Below are positions 35,768 through 44,086 of a DNA stretch of 64,000 nucleotides, piece after piece. The translations under genes were made by a program, and so were the position numbers. The stretch is from Verrucomicrobiota bacterium (GTDB lineage: Bacteria > Verrucomicrobiota > Verrucomicrobiia > Methylacidiphilales > JBCCWR01): NCBI GenBank assembly GCA_039192515.1, contig JBCCXA010000007.1, forward strand, positions 44,968-108,967, written 5' to 3'. The notes beneath the pieces are model-generated. The model was given only the letters and a program-made list of their open reading frames with translations. It ran no database searches and was not told the origin of the DNA. The first letter of the stretch is position 1; each line of letters begins with the position of its first letter.

Positions 35768-35798
35768 TTGAGTCTATTAATGAGTAAGATAATGTCAT

Positions 35799-36323
35799 AT
35801 GTCAATTGTTACAAAGACAGGAGATGATGGGACAACTTCTTTACTATTTGGAAGAAGAGTTAAAAAAACACATCCAAGAGTGATGGCCTGTGGAAGTGTG
35901 GATGAACTCAATGCCGTTCTTGGTTTGTCTCGTGCAAATGTGAAAGCAAACTGGATAAAAGAGGAATTATTAGGTATTCAAAAAAACTTAGTAGCTATCA
36001 TGGGAGAGTTGGCCGTTGCAGAAGAGGATCTAGATAAATACCAGGACTCAAAGGTCATTAAATTTCAAGACAGCATGCAAAAACACCTCGAATCACTGGT
36101 TGTAAAATTAGAGGCCATGAATATTTCTTTTGAAGGCTGGGTCATGCCTGGAAATAATCAGGGATCAGCCGCTTTAGATCTTGCTAGAACCAGCACGAGA
36201 AGAGCAGAGCGGGATTTATTGTTGCTTAAAGAAGCCGGCTTCCCGGTAGAAGACAAATTCCTCTCCTACTTCAATCGTCTATCAGACGTTCTTTGGCTTA
36301 TGGCTAGAGTTGAGGATAACTGA
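35799..36323 (+). CDS. Cob(I)alamin adenosyltransferase, PduO type
   Basis: A 174-aa enzyme making adenosylcobalamin from cob(I)alamin and ATP. The N-terminal TKTGDDGTTSLLFGRRVKK is the ATP-binding loop of the PduO family. GSVDELNAVLGLSR and RTSTRRAERDLLLL follow. The C-terminal LSYFNRLSDVLWLMAR is the usual end. Its presence suggests the cell uses at least some B12 enzymes even though a B12-independent methionine synthase is encoded at 57-59 kb. No cobalamin riboswitch was recognised upstream. Confidence 0.92.
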   Translation: MSIVTKTGDDGTTSLLFGRRVKKTHPRVMACGSVDELNAVLGLSRANVKANWIKEELLGIQKNLVAIMGELAVAEEDLDKYQDSKVIKFQDSMQKHLESLVVKLEAMNISFEGWVMPGNNQGSAALDLARTSTRRAERDLLLLKEAGFPVEDKFLSYFNRLSDVLWLMARVEDN

Positions 36324-36405
36324 TTCAGGCTGTATTTTATGAATGAATTAACAAGGGTTGCCTGCATAAGGGATCTTATGTTATATTATCAAATGGTTTT
36401 AACTA

Positions 36406-36468
36406 GGATGTTGCAAATAGAAGTGAAACAAGACCTATCACAGATCACTAAGTCTCTATGGCATCATT
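36406..36468. repeat. Intergenic inverted-end repeat, 63-bp copy
   Basis: The left arm (GGATGTTGCAAATAGAAGTG) is inverted in the right arm (CTCTATGGCATCATTTG). Compared with the right end of the 22.6-kb copy read inversely (GATGATGCAATAGAAGTTGAACGAGA), the left arm differs in only a few positions. It sits 32 bases upstream of the DUF4388-FHA gene and might affect its expression. Confidence 0.6.
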
Positions 36469-36500
36469 TGGGTTTAAATCAGAAGGCCTAATCACTGGTA

Positions 36501-37232
36501 ATGGGAAACAGCTCAATATTTTCATTTAAAGAAATGCTACAGCACTACTCGCAAAGTGGTAAAACTGGCTGCTTTGAGATCCTTTCAAAAGCCGAGCAAG
36601 GTAGGATATTCATTGTAACAGGATCAGTGATTCATGCTCAATTGGGTAACTTAGATCCAGAAGATGCAGCAATTCAAATGCTAACCTGGGAAGATGCTAC
36701 TTATAAGTGGCATGAAGGAATGGCTCCAAATGACACCACTATGGCAGTGCCCGTTCAGGATTTATTATTAAGAGCCATTATAGTGCAAGGTGAGAAGACC
36801 TCTAAGGAAAGTACAAATGATCGGCTAATCGTTTCTCAAGAGCGCCCCATAGATTTAGATAAGCAGAAAACCCGTAATATACTAGATCCAGGTTCCGTGC
36901 GAGTAATGGCACTGGAAATTTCTAGTAATGAATTAAAGCCTTTCCGTTTTGTCTTAAAAAAGAAACAGACCACGGTTGGTCGTGGAGAGGAAAATGATTT
37001 ATGTCTTTCGGATACCTCATGCTCCCGGAAGCATGCACTGATTATCCATTCAAATGATAATCTCATTGTAAGGGATTTAGGTTCCATGAATGGGACTTAT
37101 ATAGATGACCAGATCATTACGGAGGGCATTGCTAAGAAGGACCAAGTGATTGTTTTTGGTGAGGTGAGTTGTCGTTTAAGTCCCAGCGTCGTTCGAAAAG
37201 TGCCTGCAATGAGTGCTATCCCTCATCAGTAG
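36501..37232 (+). CDS. DUF4388 and FHA domain protein
   Basis: A 243-aa regulator-like protein. The N-terminal DUF4388 domain (about 1-100; KTGCFEILSKAEQGRIFIVTGSVIHAQ) is often found in gliding, motility or chromosome-related signalling proteins. The C-terminal FHA domain (about 150-225) has GRGEENDLCLSD, CSRKHALI and DLGSMNGTYIDD, which are the phosphothreonine-binding residues. It should therefore link to a Ser/Thr kinase pathway. No kinase gene is in the window. Confidence 0.83.
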   Translation: MGNSSIFSFKEMLQHYSQSGKTGCFEILSKAEQGRIFIVTGSVIHAQLGNLDPEDAAIQMLTWEDATYKWHEGMAPNDTTMAVPVQDLLLRAIIVQGEKTSKESTNDRLIVSQERPIDLDKQKTRNILDPGSVRVMALEISSNELKPFRFVLKKKQTTVGRGEENDLCLSDTSCSRKHALIIHSNDNLIVRDLGSMNGTYIDDQIITEGIAKKDQVIVFGEVSCRLSPSVVRKVPAMSAIPHQ

Positions 37233-37306
37233 ATCTTTCAGCTAGTACTTTCGTGAAAAATCTTTGCATAGCCGCAAGCCTATAGATGTGGTATCTATAA
37301 ATTTAG

Positions 37307-37729
37307 ATGTCTATTGATGAGAAAAGAAATAAATTAGTAAATAGTTTGAAGTTAATTGCCGATCCAATGGAGCGGTTGGCCTATGTCATAGGGAAAGGTA
37401 AAAAAGCGGAAGCGCTGGAAGAGCAATTAAAAATAGATCAGTTTAAAATTGAAGGCTGTGTTTCAAACTTATGGATTGTTCCTGAATTCAAAGATACGAA
37501 GTGCTTTTACAAATGTGATGCAGATGCTGCTATTACAAAAGGTGTAGCTACCTTGCTATGTGATTTTTATAGTGGTTTCAGCCCAGAAGATATTCTAACA
37601 GTTGAGCCTTCATTTTTAGCAGAGGCCGGAGTTTCCCAGCATTTGAGTCCAAACCGTAGTAATGGTTTAGCGAATGCCGGAAATTTTATGATGCAATTTG
37701 CTGAATCTTGTCAGGCTGCGAAAGAATGA
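37307..37729 (+). CDS. sufE: SufE family sulfur acceptor protein
   Basis: A 140-aa protein of Fe-S cluster assembly. It accepts sulfur from the cysteine desulfurase SufS. The catalytic Cys is C51 in IEGCVSNLWI. The GKGKKAEALEEQLKIDQFKI run before it and the C-terminal DILTVEPSFLAEAGVSQHLSPNR are typical. No sufS/B/C/D genes lie nearby, so it is unlinked from its usual operon. Confidence 0.9.
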   Translation: MSIDEKRNKLVNSLKLIADPMERLAYVIGKGKKAEALEEQLKIDQFKIEGCVSNLWIVPEFKDTKCFYKCDADAAITKGVATLLCDFYSGFSPEDILTVEPSFLAEAGVSQHLSPNRSNGLANAGNFMMQFAESCQAAKE

Positions 37730-37904
37730 ATCTGTGAGGTGGCTGGCGATAGCATCAATTCGCCTATATCAATCGATCGTGTCTTCCGTTTTATTTTTAT
37801 ATTGAGACAGGTATGTCGATATCAAACCTACTCGCAGTCAATATACTAGAGATTCTCTCTGGACAGAGAAGAATCTAACTAATTGAAGAAATTTGTATAA
37901 TTCG

Positions 37905-39491
37905 ATGTTGAATCACATGAGATCGCCGGCAATCTCAAGAAATATGGCAAGATTGCTAGTATCCTTGTCTTTGTGGCTAATGGTTGAAGCTGCCGTGCAT
38001 GCTTATTGGCTTACACCAACAAGAGCTGAAATTATTAAGAGCCGTGCAGAGTTCTATATTGAAGAGGATTCAGTTCGCCTTAACCTTTTCGCAGCAAAGG
38101 AGGATCTTGATAAGTTTGCTAAGCTCTTGTCTGGTAAAGATAGTCAAGTAGAAGAGTTTTTTCAAAACAGTCTTCACCTCAGCACAGATTTTCAAGATAA
38201 GATAATGGGAAGAGTTGTAAAAACAGGTGATTGGAAAACGCTATTTCCCGAGTTAGCTGCTAGCCAAGCACAAACTAGCAGACGTCGTATCGAGTACGCT
38301 AAATACATAGAAGTGCGCTTCTCATTTAATAAAACACCTACCCGTGTAGATATTTCACCTCTTACTTATAACAAGGAGGTGCATAAGCTAGGGATGATTT
38401 GCTTTCATTTATCTTTACCCGTCATTGAAGTGCAACCCTTGGTGCAAAAAGAACGGGTGATTTTGGATTGGCGAGATCCTTGGAAATCACGTTTTACAAA
38501 TAAGAAGTGGGTCAAATATCCTGAGACCCCTGCTATTTCTTTTTTGTATATTGAGAATAAGGAAGTAAGGCATGAAATTATAGTCCGTCCAATCGATTTA
38601 AAGCCTTGGTTAGAAGTTGATTGGATAGATAAGCCTCTTTGGGGCCTTAATCTGAGGCAGCAAATTAAGGACGATGTCAGTCGTTTTTTAATGAAGCACA
38701 GCGAAATTGCTATCGATGGAGTAAAGACTCCATTTGACATAAGCCAAGTCGACTTTATGCAGCTTACTAGTAGAGGCGCTAACCCAGTTGATGAACTAGA
38801 ATTGCTGCGCCCTAAAGGAGTGCTCCTCGGTGTTATTCTAACATCTCAAAGAAGGAACTGGCCTCAGGAAGTAAAGCTCGATTGGAAACTCTTTGGAGAA
38901 ACCATTCACGAGGTTGCCGCAAAAGTAGCTGATGACGTACAAGAGGTTTCCAGAACTCTCAAAAAGGGCAATAATCAGTTGCAGTGGGTGGCAGCAACAA
39001 ACAAGAAAATGGACAACTTCAGTGGGGGAGTTTCATCGAAATCATCTTTAGCTGAGTCACTTATTAGGTTTTCTGGCTTTGGCGGAATGAGAGAGGATAA
39101 GCTAAAGGGTGTTTTACAGGCGTTATTGAGACGGATCTATGGTGCATTTGACTACAGAAATGAAAATGATATTTATGACTCCTTAGCAGAATGTGTTGAA
39201 GGCGACTTGTTACAAAGGATCTATCTTGAAATTAAAGAGGCTCTCACAGTGCAAAACAAAGAAGGCCTGCGAGTGAGGGTAAATGCCGTAGAGATATTAG
39301 CTGCGCAGACCGTTGATTCATTTAGCGGTGGCTATATAGTAGAAACTAAATGGAATGTATCCGGTAGCGTGGGGCACTGGGGCCATGTTCACCGAAGAAC
39401 AAATCAATATCGAGCTAAGTTAAAAATTCAGGCAGCAGATTCTGTATGGAAGCTGTTAGAACTAGAGTTAATCGATGAGGAGCGACTGTAA
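37905..39491 (+). CDS. Secreted protein of unknown function next to an ABC transporter
   Basis: A 528-aa protein I do not recognise. A signal sequence lies around residues 15-38 (MARLLVSLSLWLMVEAAVHA), so it is probably periplasmic. The body is rich in charged residues without obvious repeats, membrane helices or Cys pairs. Recognisable only as mixed alpha/beta, with several Trp-containing segments (VILDWRDPW, WLEVDWIDKPLWG). The C-terminal ~90 residues (VRVNAVEILAAQTVDSFSGG onward) are beta-rich and end in LLELELIDEERL. The start was placed at ATG 37905; the frame is open to a TTG at 37893. It is followed at 37 bp by an ATPase/permease pair and probably works with it. Confidence 0.6.
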   Translation: MLNHMRSPAISRNMARLLVSLSLWLMVEAAVHAYWLTPTRAEIIKSRAEFYIEEDSVRLNLFAAKEDLDKFAKLLSGKDSQVEEFFQNSLHLSTDFQDKIMGRVVKTGDWKTLFPELAASQAQTSRRRIEYAKYIEVRFSFNKTPTRVDISPLTYNKEVHKLGMICFHLSLPVIEVQPLVQKERVILDWRDPWKSRFTNKKWVKYPETPAISFLYIENKEVRHEIIVRPIDLKPWLEVDWIDKPLWGLNLRQQIKDDVSRFLMKHSEIAIDGVKTPFDISQVDFMQLTSRGANPVDELELLRPKGVLLGVILTSQRRNWPQEVKLDWKLFGETIHEVAAKVADDVQEVSRTLKKGNNQLQWVAATNKKMDNFSGGVSSKSSLAESLIRFSGFGGMREDKLKGVLQALLRRIYGAFDYRNENDIYDSLAECVEGDLLQRIYLEIKEALTVQNKEGLRVRVNAVEILAAQTVDSFSGGYIVETKWNVSGSVGHWGHVHRRTNQYRAKLKIQAADSVWKLLELELIDEERL

Positions 39492-39528
39492 GATATAAAT
39501 AGTCATACTGTCTTTATCATTATGCTTT

Positions 39529-40194
39529 ATGATAAAATTGACTGAAGTCGAATTTTCTTACAAGAGCGGAGATTTTCTTCTCGAAATACCAAATCTAGAA
39601 ATAAAGGATGGCCAGCGATTGGCTGTTATTGGTGCGAGCGGCTCTGGCAAGACGTCTTTATTGAATCTAATAGCGGGCATTGAAGTGCCACAACTAGGCC
39701 AGGTAACAGTTGCCAATGAGTCAATATCCTCCATGAATTCGAATCAGAGGAGAGTTTTTAGGCTCAATGAGTTAGGTCTTATTTTCCAAGAATTCGAATT
39801 ACTTGATTACCTCTCATGCCGTGAAAATATTCTTTTGCCTTATCGAATTGGCACAGAAATGGATATCAATAAGGAGGTGTTGGAATGGGTCGATTTTTTG
39901 TCGAATAAGGCCGGGCTAACTCACTTGCAGCAAAAACATCCTAAACACATTTCACATGGTGAAAAACAACGGGTAGCGATTTGCCGCGCGTTAGTAGGGC
40001 ATCCGAAAATTGTCCTAGCGGATGAGCCTACAGGGAACTTAGACCCTGAAACTAAGGGGCAAATTATGGAGCTAATTTTTGATTGTGTAGATGAAGTAGA
40101 AGCGACTTTTGTGATGGTTACCCATGATCACACTTTGCTAACTAGATTTGATCAACAAATTGATTTTTCTAAACTCACAGGCGACAAGGAATGA
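39529..40194 (+). CDS. ABC transporter ATP-binding protein (LolD/MacB type)
   Basis: A 221-aa ATPase. Walker A GASGSGKTSL (about 35-44), Q-loop LIFQEFELLDYL, signature HISHGEKQRVAICRAL (LSGGQ is SHGEK here), Walker B IVLADEPTGNLDP and H-loop VTHDH are all seen. The layout fits the MacB/LolD class paired with FtsX-like permeases. It overlaps the permease gene by four bases (ATGA). Confidence 0.9.
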   Translation: MIKLTEVEFSYKSGDFLLEIPNLEIKDGQRLAVIGASGSGKTSLLNLIAGIEVPQLGQVTVANESISSMNSNQRRVFRLNELGLIFQEFELLDYLSCRENILLPYRIGTEMDINKEVLEWVDFLSNKAGLTHLQQKHPKHISHGEKQRVAICRALVGHPKIVLADEPTGNLDPETKGQIMELIFDCVDEVEATFVMVTHDHTLLTRFDQQIDFSKLTGDKE

Positions 40195-41375
40195 TCGGTG
40201 CGCTTTATCTGGCTTGGTCCTACATAAGATATTATCGATTCAGAAGCGCTCTTCTATTGAGTGCTATCTTTGTTATTTTTTTAGTGCCTTTAGGGTTGCG
40301 CACTTTTGTAACTCAGGGAGCTGAGCTCCTTTTAGAGCGAAGTCAACAAACACCTCTAATCATTGGTTCGAAGGCAAGTGGACTGGAGCTTGTGCTGGAT
40401 AGCCTTTACTTCCGGAGGGATGTCGTAGAGGCAATTCCCTATAGAGAATTGGATGAAGCCACAAGACAGAATTTAGGGAATGTGGTTCCATTACATACCA
40501 GATTCTTTGCCAGCAAGAACCCGATTGTGGGAACCAACTTGGACTATTTTGCAATTAGGGAACTTGAGCTCAAAAAAGGGAGAGATTTCGCCCTGCTTGG
40601 TGAGTGTGTGATTGGCGCAAAAGTTGCTGAGGTTAGAGGTGTTGGCGTTGGTGATGAAGTTATTTCTAGTCCAGAAGAAGTTTTTGATTTAGCTGGGGTT
40701 TATCCCTTAAAAATGAAGGTGGTAGGAGTTCTAGAAGAGACCGATTCTGCAGACGACCAAGCCGTTTTTGTAGATCTCAAAACAACCTGGATTATAGAAG
40801 GGCTGGCTCATGGTCACGATGATATTAGTGACAACGTTGATAACGCCAGTGTGTTAAGCAGCACCGATAGCCATACCATAGCTAATGCTTCAGTGAAAGA
40901 ATATCGCGAGATAGATTCTGGCAATATAGCTTCTTTCCACTTTCATGGAGATGCCGATGAATTTCCTATTCACGCGCTCCTCGTCTTCCCTGAAAATCAA
41001 AAAAATAAGGTGCTCTTCCTTGGGCGTTATTTAGATAGAAAAAAGTTTTTAAGTATCTATCAGCCGGAGCAAGTGATTGAAGGTCTTCTGCAAACAGTTT
41101 TTGCTTTAGAAAAAGTGATATTGTCGGGTTTACTCATTTTGTCGGTATCCATGTTTATCATTGTCATACTGGTGTTTTTTCTCTCCTTCAAATTAAGATC
41201 TAGAGAATTCGAGACCATTAAGCGAATAGGTGGGTCAGATCAATTTGTTCTGAAGATGCTTCTCTTTGAAGGAAGCACTATCATCCTGTTAGCTCTGCTA
41301 CTGGCCGTCTCTTTAGTATATTTGGTCGAAGCATATGTGGATGATGTCTTGTATTGGGCGTTACTTTTCTTTTAG
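40191..41375 (+). CDS. FtsX-like ABC transporter permease
   Basis: A 394-aa permease of the FtsX/MacB class. One N-terminal membrane helix (about 17-37), a large periplasmic domain (40-285), and three C-terminal helices (about 300-325, 350-385) form the classic layout. The cytosolic coupling segment is KLRSREFETIKRIGGSDQFVLKML. The periplasmic part includes a His/Asp-rich loop near residues 204-220 (GLAHGHDDISDNVDN). Such transporters often act as mechanotransmitters without moving a substrate through the membrane. The secreted partner upstream supports that reading, as an inference. Confidence 0.83.
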   Translation: MIGALYLAWSYIRYYRFRSALLLSAIFVIFLVPLGLRTFVTQGAELLLERSQQTPLIIGSKASGLELVLDSLYFRRDVVEAIPYRELDEATRQNLGNVVPLHTRFFASKNPIVGTNLDYFAIRELELKKGRDFALLGECVIGAKVAEVRGVGVGDEVISSPEEVFDLAGVYPLKMKVVGVLEETDSADDQAVFVDLKTTWIIEGLAHGHDDISDNVDNASVLSSTDSHTIANASVKEYREIDSGNIASFHFHGDADEFPIHALLVFPENQKNKVLFLGRYLDRKKFLSIYQPEQVIEGLLQTVFALEKVILSGLLILSVSMFIIVILVFFLSFKLRSREFETIKRIGGSDQFVLKMLLFEGSTIILLALLLAVSLVYLVEAYVDDVLYWALLFF

Positions 41376-41423
41376 CCCGGCTTAATTTCGCAACTTGTTC
41401 TCAGAAAAAGAGTTTTATAATAT

Positions 41424-42323
41424 ATGTTTACATCGGGTAGCAGAGCCATGCTTTTTTTGCTGCTATTGGGTCTGACAAGCTTTGCTGCAAATCAGCCTAA
41501 GGTAGAGATTAGCGTGCAGCCTCCTTACCGTATGGTTAGGTCCAATGGCATAGCAGACCATCAAACAGGGCAATTCCCCAATCGAAGAAATCCACATCAG
41601 ATCAGTGCGCAAGCATATCATTTTCGTATGCCACTAACTCCCCAGGAAACTAATCATAAGACACCGACGAAAGGTAAAAGGAAAAAGTATATTTTCGGTG
41701 TGGCACTTAACGGTGTGGTTTTTGACCCTTCCACCGCAGAATACTGGAAAAGGAATCCACGTAGTGGATGGAATTATGAGGCACTAACTGGCAGGATGGA
41801 CCTTGGCTTGGATAGCAGTCAAGCCCATGTCCAACCTAATGGAGCATATCATTATCACGGAATTCCAAGGTCACTCGTAGAGAAACTCAAAAAAAGTGAA
41901 AGCATGGTGCTGATTGGCTACGCTGCTGATGGTTTTCCCATCTATTCAGAATATGGTCATCGTGATCCAAGGGACCCAAGCAGTCCATTGATTAAGATGC
42001 GCTCGAGTTACCAAGTGAAGAAAGGCAGTAGACCCTCTGGCCCTAATGATCCGGGTGGAAGCTATGATGGGTCATTCACAAAGGATTGGGAATATGTTGG
42101 GAACCTTGGGGATCTGGATGAATGTAATGGTAGGTTTGGCATGACGCCTGAATATCCTCAGGGAACTTACCATTACTATATAACAGATACTTTTCCTTAT
42201 GTTCCCCGCTATTTTAAGGGTGCTCCAGACAATAGCTTTCTTAAACAACGGGGTAATCATGGAGGCAGGTCCGGTCCAGGAGGTATACCTTCTTTCCCAC
42301 CACCTCACCACCATCAAAGATAA
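41424..42323 (+). CDS. YHYH domain protein, secreted
   Basis: A 299-aa exported protein with a signal sequence (1-21, ending TSFAAN). The YHYH domain spans about residues 90-260. The name motif is at NGAYHYHGIP, with a second near-copy QGTYHYYITDTFPY. GYAADGFPIYSEYG and LDECNGRFGMTPEYP are typical neighbours. The family is bacterial and marine-enriched but of unknown function; the His/Tyr/Asp pattern suggests metal or phosphate binding. The tail is Gly/Pro/His-rich (PSFPPPHHHQR). Confidence 0.82.
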   Translation: MFTSGSRAMLFLLLLGLTSFAANQPKVEISVQPPYRMVRSNGIADHQTGQFPNRRNPHQISAQAYHFRMPLTPQETNHKTPTKGKRKKYIFGVALNGVVFDPSTAEYWKRNPRSGWNYEALTGRMDLGLDSSQAHVQPNGAYHYHGIPRSLVEKLKKSESMVLIGYAADGFPIYSEYGHRDPRDPSSPLIKMRSSYQVKKGSRPSGPNDPGGSYDGSFTKDWEYVGNLGDLDECNGRFGMTPEYPQGTYHYYITDTFPYVPRYFKGAPDNSFLKQRGNHGGRSGPGGIPSFPPPHHHQR

Positions 42324-42423
42324 CGGACCCGCACTCTCTTATGTTGGGAATCACATGAGCTAGAAAATTCCAAAACATCATGCTTTGCAAATGGAGGAAG
42401 AATAATTGAGGCGGATATCAATA

Positions 42424-42438
42424 TTTGTGTTACTATCA
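42424..42438. promoter_or_regulatory. Weak Zur-box candidate
   Basis: TTTGTGTTACTATCA matches the local box TGAAAGTNACTTTCA at 10 of 14 fixed positions. The right half (GTTACTATCA) is good and the left half is poor. It lies 93 bp upstream of the small Cys-tailed gene at the left border of the zinc island. Confidence 0.35.
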
Positions 42439-42530
42439 TTTCATTGTGTGCCTTGTTCAACTTTCGTTACATGATGTGCGTTAGATTCATTCAATAATTA
42501 GAAAGAAATTGAGCAACCATAAAGGAGACT

Positions 42531-42749
42531 ATGCCCATTTACACTTACGAGACTATTCCCAAGAAAGCATCTGAAAAACCGATCCGTTATGAAATCAAAC
42601 AAAGTATGACGGAAGATGCTCTTTCTAAGCATCCGGAGACGGGTCAACGCATTCGTAGGGTTATTACTGGAGGCTTTTTTACTTCATCCAGTAAAAGTGG
42701 CTCGAGTAGTCATGGTAAATGTTGTTCCAATAATTCATGTTGCGGTTAG
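42531..42749 (+). CDS. Small FmdB-like protein with Cys-rich tail
   Basis: A 72-aa protein. The opening MPIYTYETIPKK and KHPETGQRIRRVITGGF follow the FmdB-family zinc-ribbon frame. The four ribbon Cys of that family are absent from the first 60 residues. Instead it ends in GKCCSNNSCCG, four Cys in 10 residues, plus a Ser/Gly/Lys linker. A strong ribosome-binding site (AAAGGAG) precedes the ATG. I infer a small metal-binding protein, possibly a zinc-ribbon-free substitute for an FmdB paralogue. It lies 101 bp before a COG0523 gene. Confidence 0.7.
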   Translation: MPIYTYETIPKKASEKPIRYEIKQSMTEDALSKHPETGQRIRRVITGGFFTSSSKSGSSSHGKCCSNNSCCG

Positions 42750-42850
42750 GCTCTTAGGTTCTATACGTTGGGGGATAGAGGAGTTTGTTGTGTTGATGCT
42801 AGTATTTATGAGCCAATTCCGACAGACTCGTTTTTTTAGCAATCAGTCCT

Positions 42851-44035
42851 ATGAGCTCAATCCCAATTATTGCTCTCTGTGGTTTCCTCGGCTCGGGTAA
42901 GACAACACTGCTCCGACGTTGGCGACGCGACCAAGCCTTGCGTGACGCAGCAGTGATCGTTCATGATCTCAGCGAGCTTGGCGTTGATGCCGAGCTGCTT
43001 TCTGAAGAAGGCTCGACACCTGCCCTTGGTTGCCTTGCAGGTCGCGTGGCGGCGCTGCATGGTAGTCATGCGCGCGATCAGCTTTATGCTTCTGTGGGGA
43101 CAGCTCTCAATGAGATTTCTGCTCTTGATCCTGTTGCACCTCTCGTCCTATGTGAAAGTACAGGAGCTGCTCGCCCGTGGCCATTAATCAAATCACTCAC
43201 GCAGGACGAGCGATTCTCCTTAAGACACTTCATTGTTACTGTCGACGCTTTGAATCTGCATCGCGATTTCGCAGACGGTCGCATGTTAATTGACGAATCC
43301 TTTGGTACGCAAGATGTTGCGCTTCGCCGGGCTGCAGAAGTTCTCGCTGAGCAGATAGCCTTTGCTAATGTGATTATCCTCACCAAGATCGACACCTTAC
43401 CTAGGCATGTAATTGATGCCCAGATCCCAATCCTTCAGAAGCTCCAGCCACGGGCAGCTATCGGGCTCTCGGCCCAAGCCGGACTGCTGCTTCCCCAGCT
43501 TGAAGAGACCCCTGCTCCGAAGGTCTCTGTATTAAAAGGGCTTGCTAAGGACCTGGACCTCTCCCAGCAGTCCTCCACCGCCGACAACATAGAATCTCTG
43601 GTCTTCCGTGATCAGCGGCCGTTCCATCCGGAGCGCTTGCACGAAGCCTGCTGCAACCAACTGAGCACTGGACTTTACCGAACGAAGGGTTTCTTATGGC
43701 TTGCCTCGCGCCCTGCTCATGTGCTCCTCTGGCAGCAATCCGGGAGTCAGATTGCTCTTGAAATCACTGGTTTCTGGCGCGCTGAAGTCGTCCACAATCG
43801 GGATGGGAAGCTGTTGCCCGAAGAAGTCGAGCAATTGAAGGAGGATCTCGAAACTCAGCACCCTATTTTTGGCGACCGTCACAACGAGCTCACTCTCATT
43901 GGTCTCAAAACGGCCTCAGAATCATTTGCCTCCGTGCTTGAGAACGCTTTATGCACTGATGAGGAAATCAGTGCATGGCAAAACGGAGAGAGCTTTGTCG
44001 ACCCTTGGCCCAAATCCATTCGTCGCATTGATTGA
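42851..44035 (+). CDS. COG0523 family GTPase lacking the CxCC motif
   Basis: A 394-aa G3E-family GTPase. P-loop GFLGSGKTTLL (11-21), an ESTG switch region, and TKID as the base-specificity motif are present. COG0523_C (about 265-375) has FHPERLHEAC, RTKGFLWLASRP and LTLIGLKT. The metal-binding CxCC of the family is missing: only C61 (ALGCLAGRVA) remains. The gene is visibly richer in G+C than genes to its left. It converges on the next COG0523 gene. It may be a divergent metallochaperone with other ligands, or a regulator of its paralogues. Confidence 0.85.
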   Translation: MSSIPIIALCGFLGSGKTTLLRRWRRDQALRDAAVIVHDLSELGVDAELLSEEGSTPALGCLAGRVAALHGSHARDQLYASVGTALNEISALDPVAPLVLCESTGAARPWPLIKSLTQDERFSLRHFIVTVDALNLHRDFADGRMLIDESFGTQDVALRRAAEVLAEQIAFANVIILTKIDTLPRHVIDAQIPILQKLQPRAAIGLSAQAGLLLPQLEETPAPKVSVLKGLAKDLDLSQQSSTADNIESLVFRDQRPFHPERLHEACCNQLSTGLYRTKGFLWLASRPAHVLLWQQSGSQIALEITGFWRAEVVHNRDGKLLPEEVEQLKEDLETQHPIFGDRHNELTLIGLKTASESFASVLENALCTDEEISAWQNGESFVDPWPKSIRRID

Positions 44036-44086
44036 TCTTAAATCCACTGAACTTAAAAATTTTGCTCAGCATAAAGAATGGTAAGA

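Noticed and set aside
35768..35798. Cobalamin riboswitch before the adenosyltransferase gene
   Set aside because: The intergenic space is 31 bp and holds no riboswitch-sized structure.
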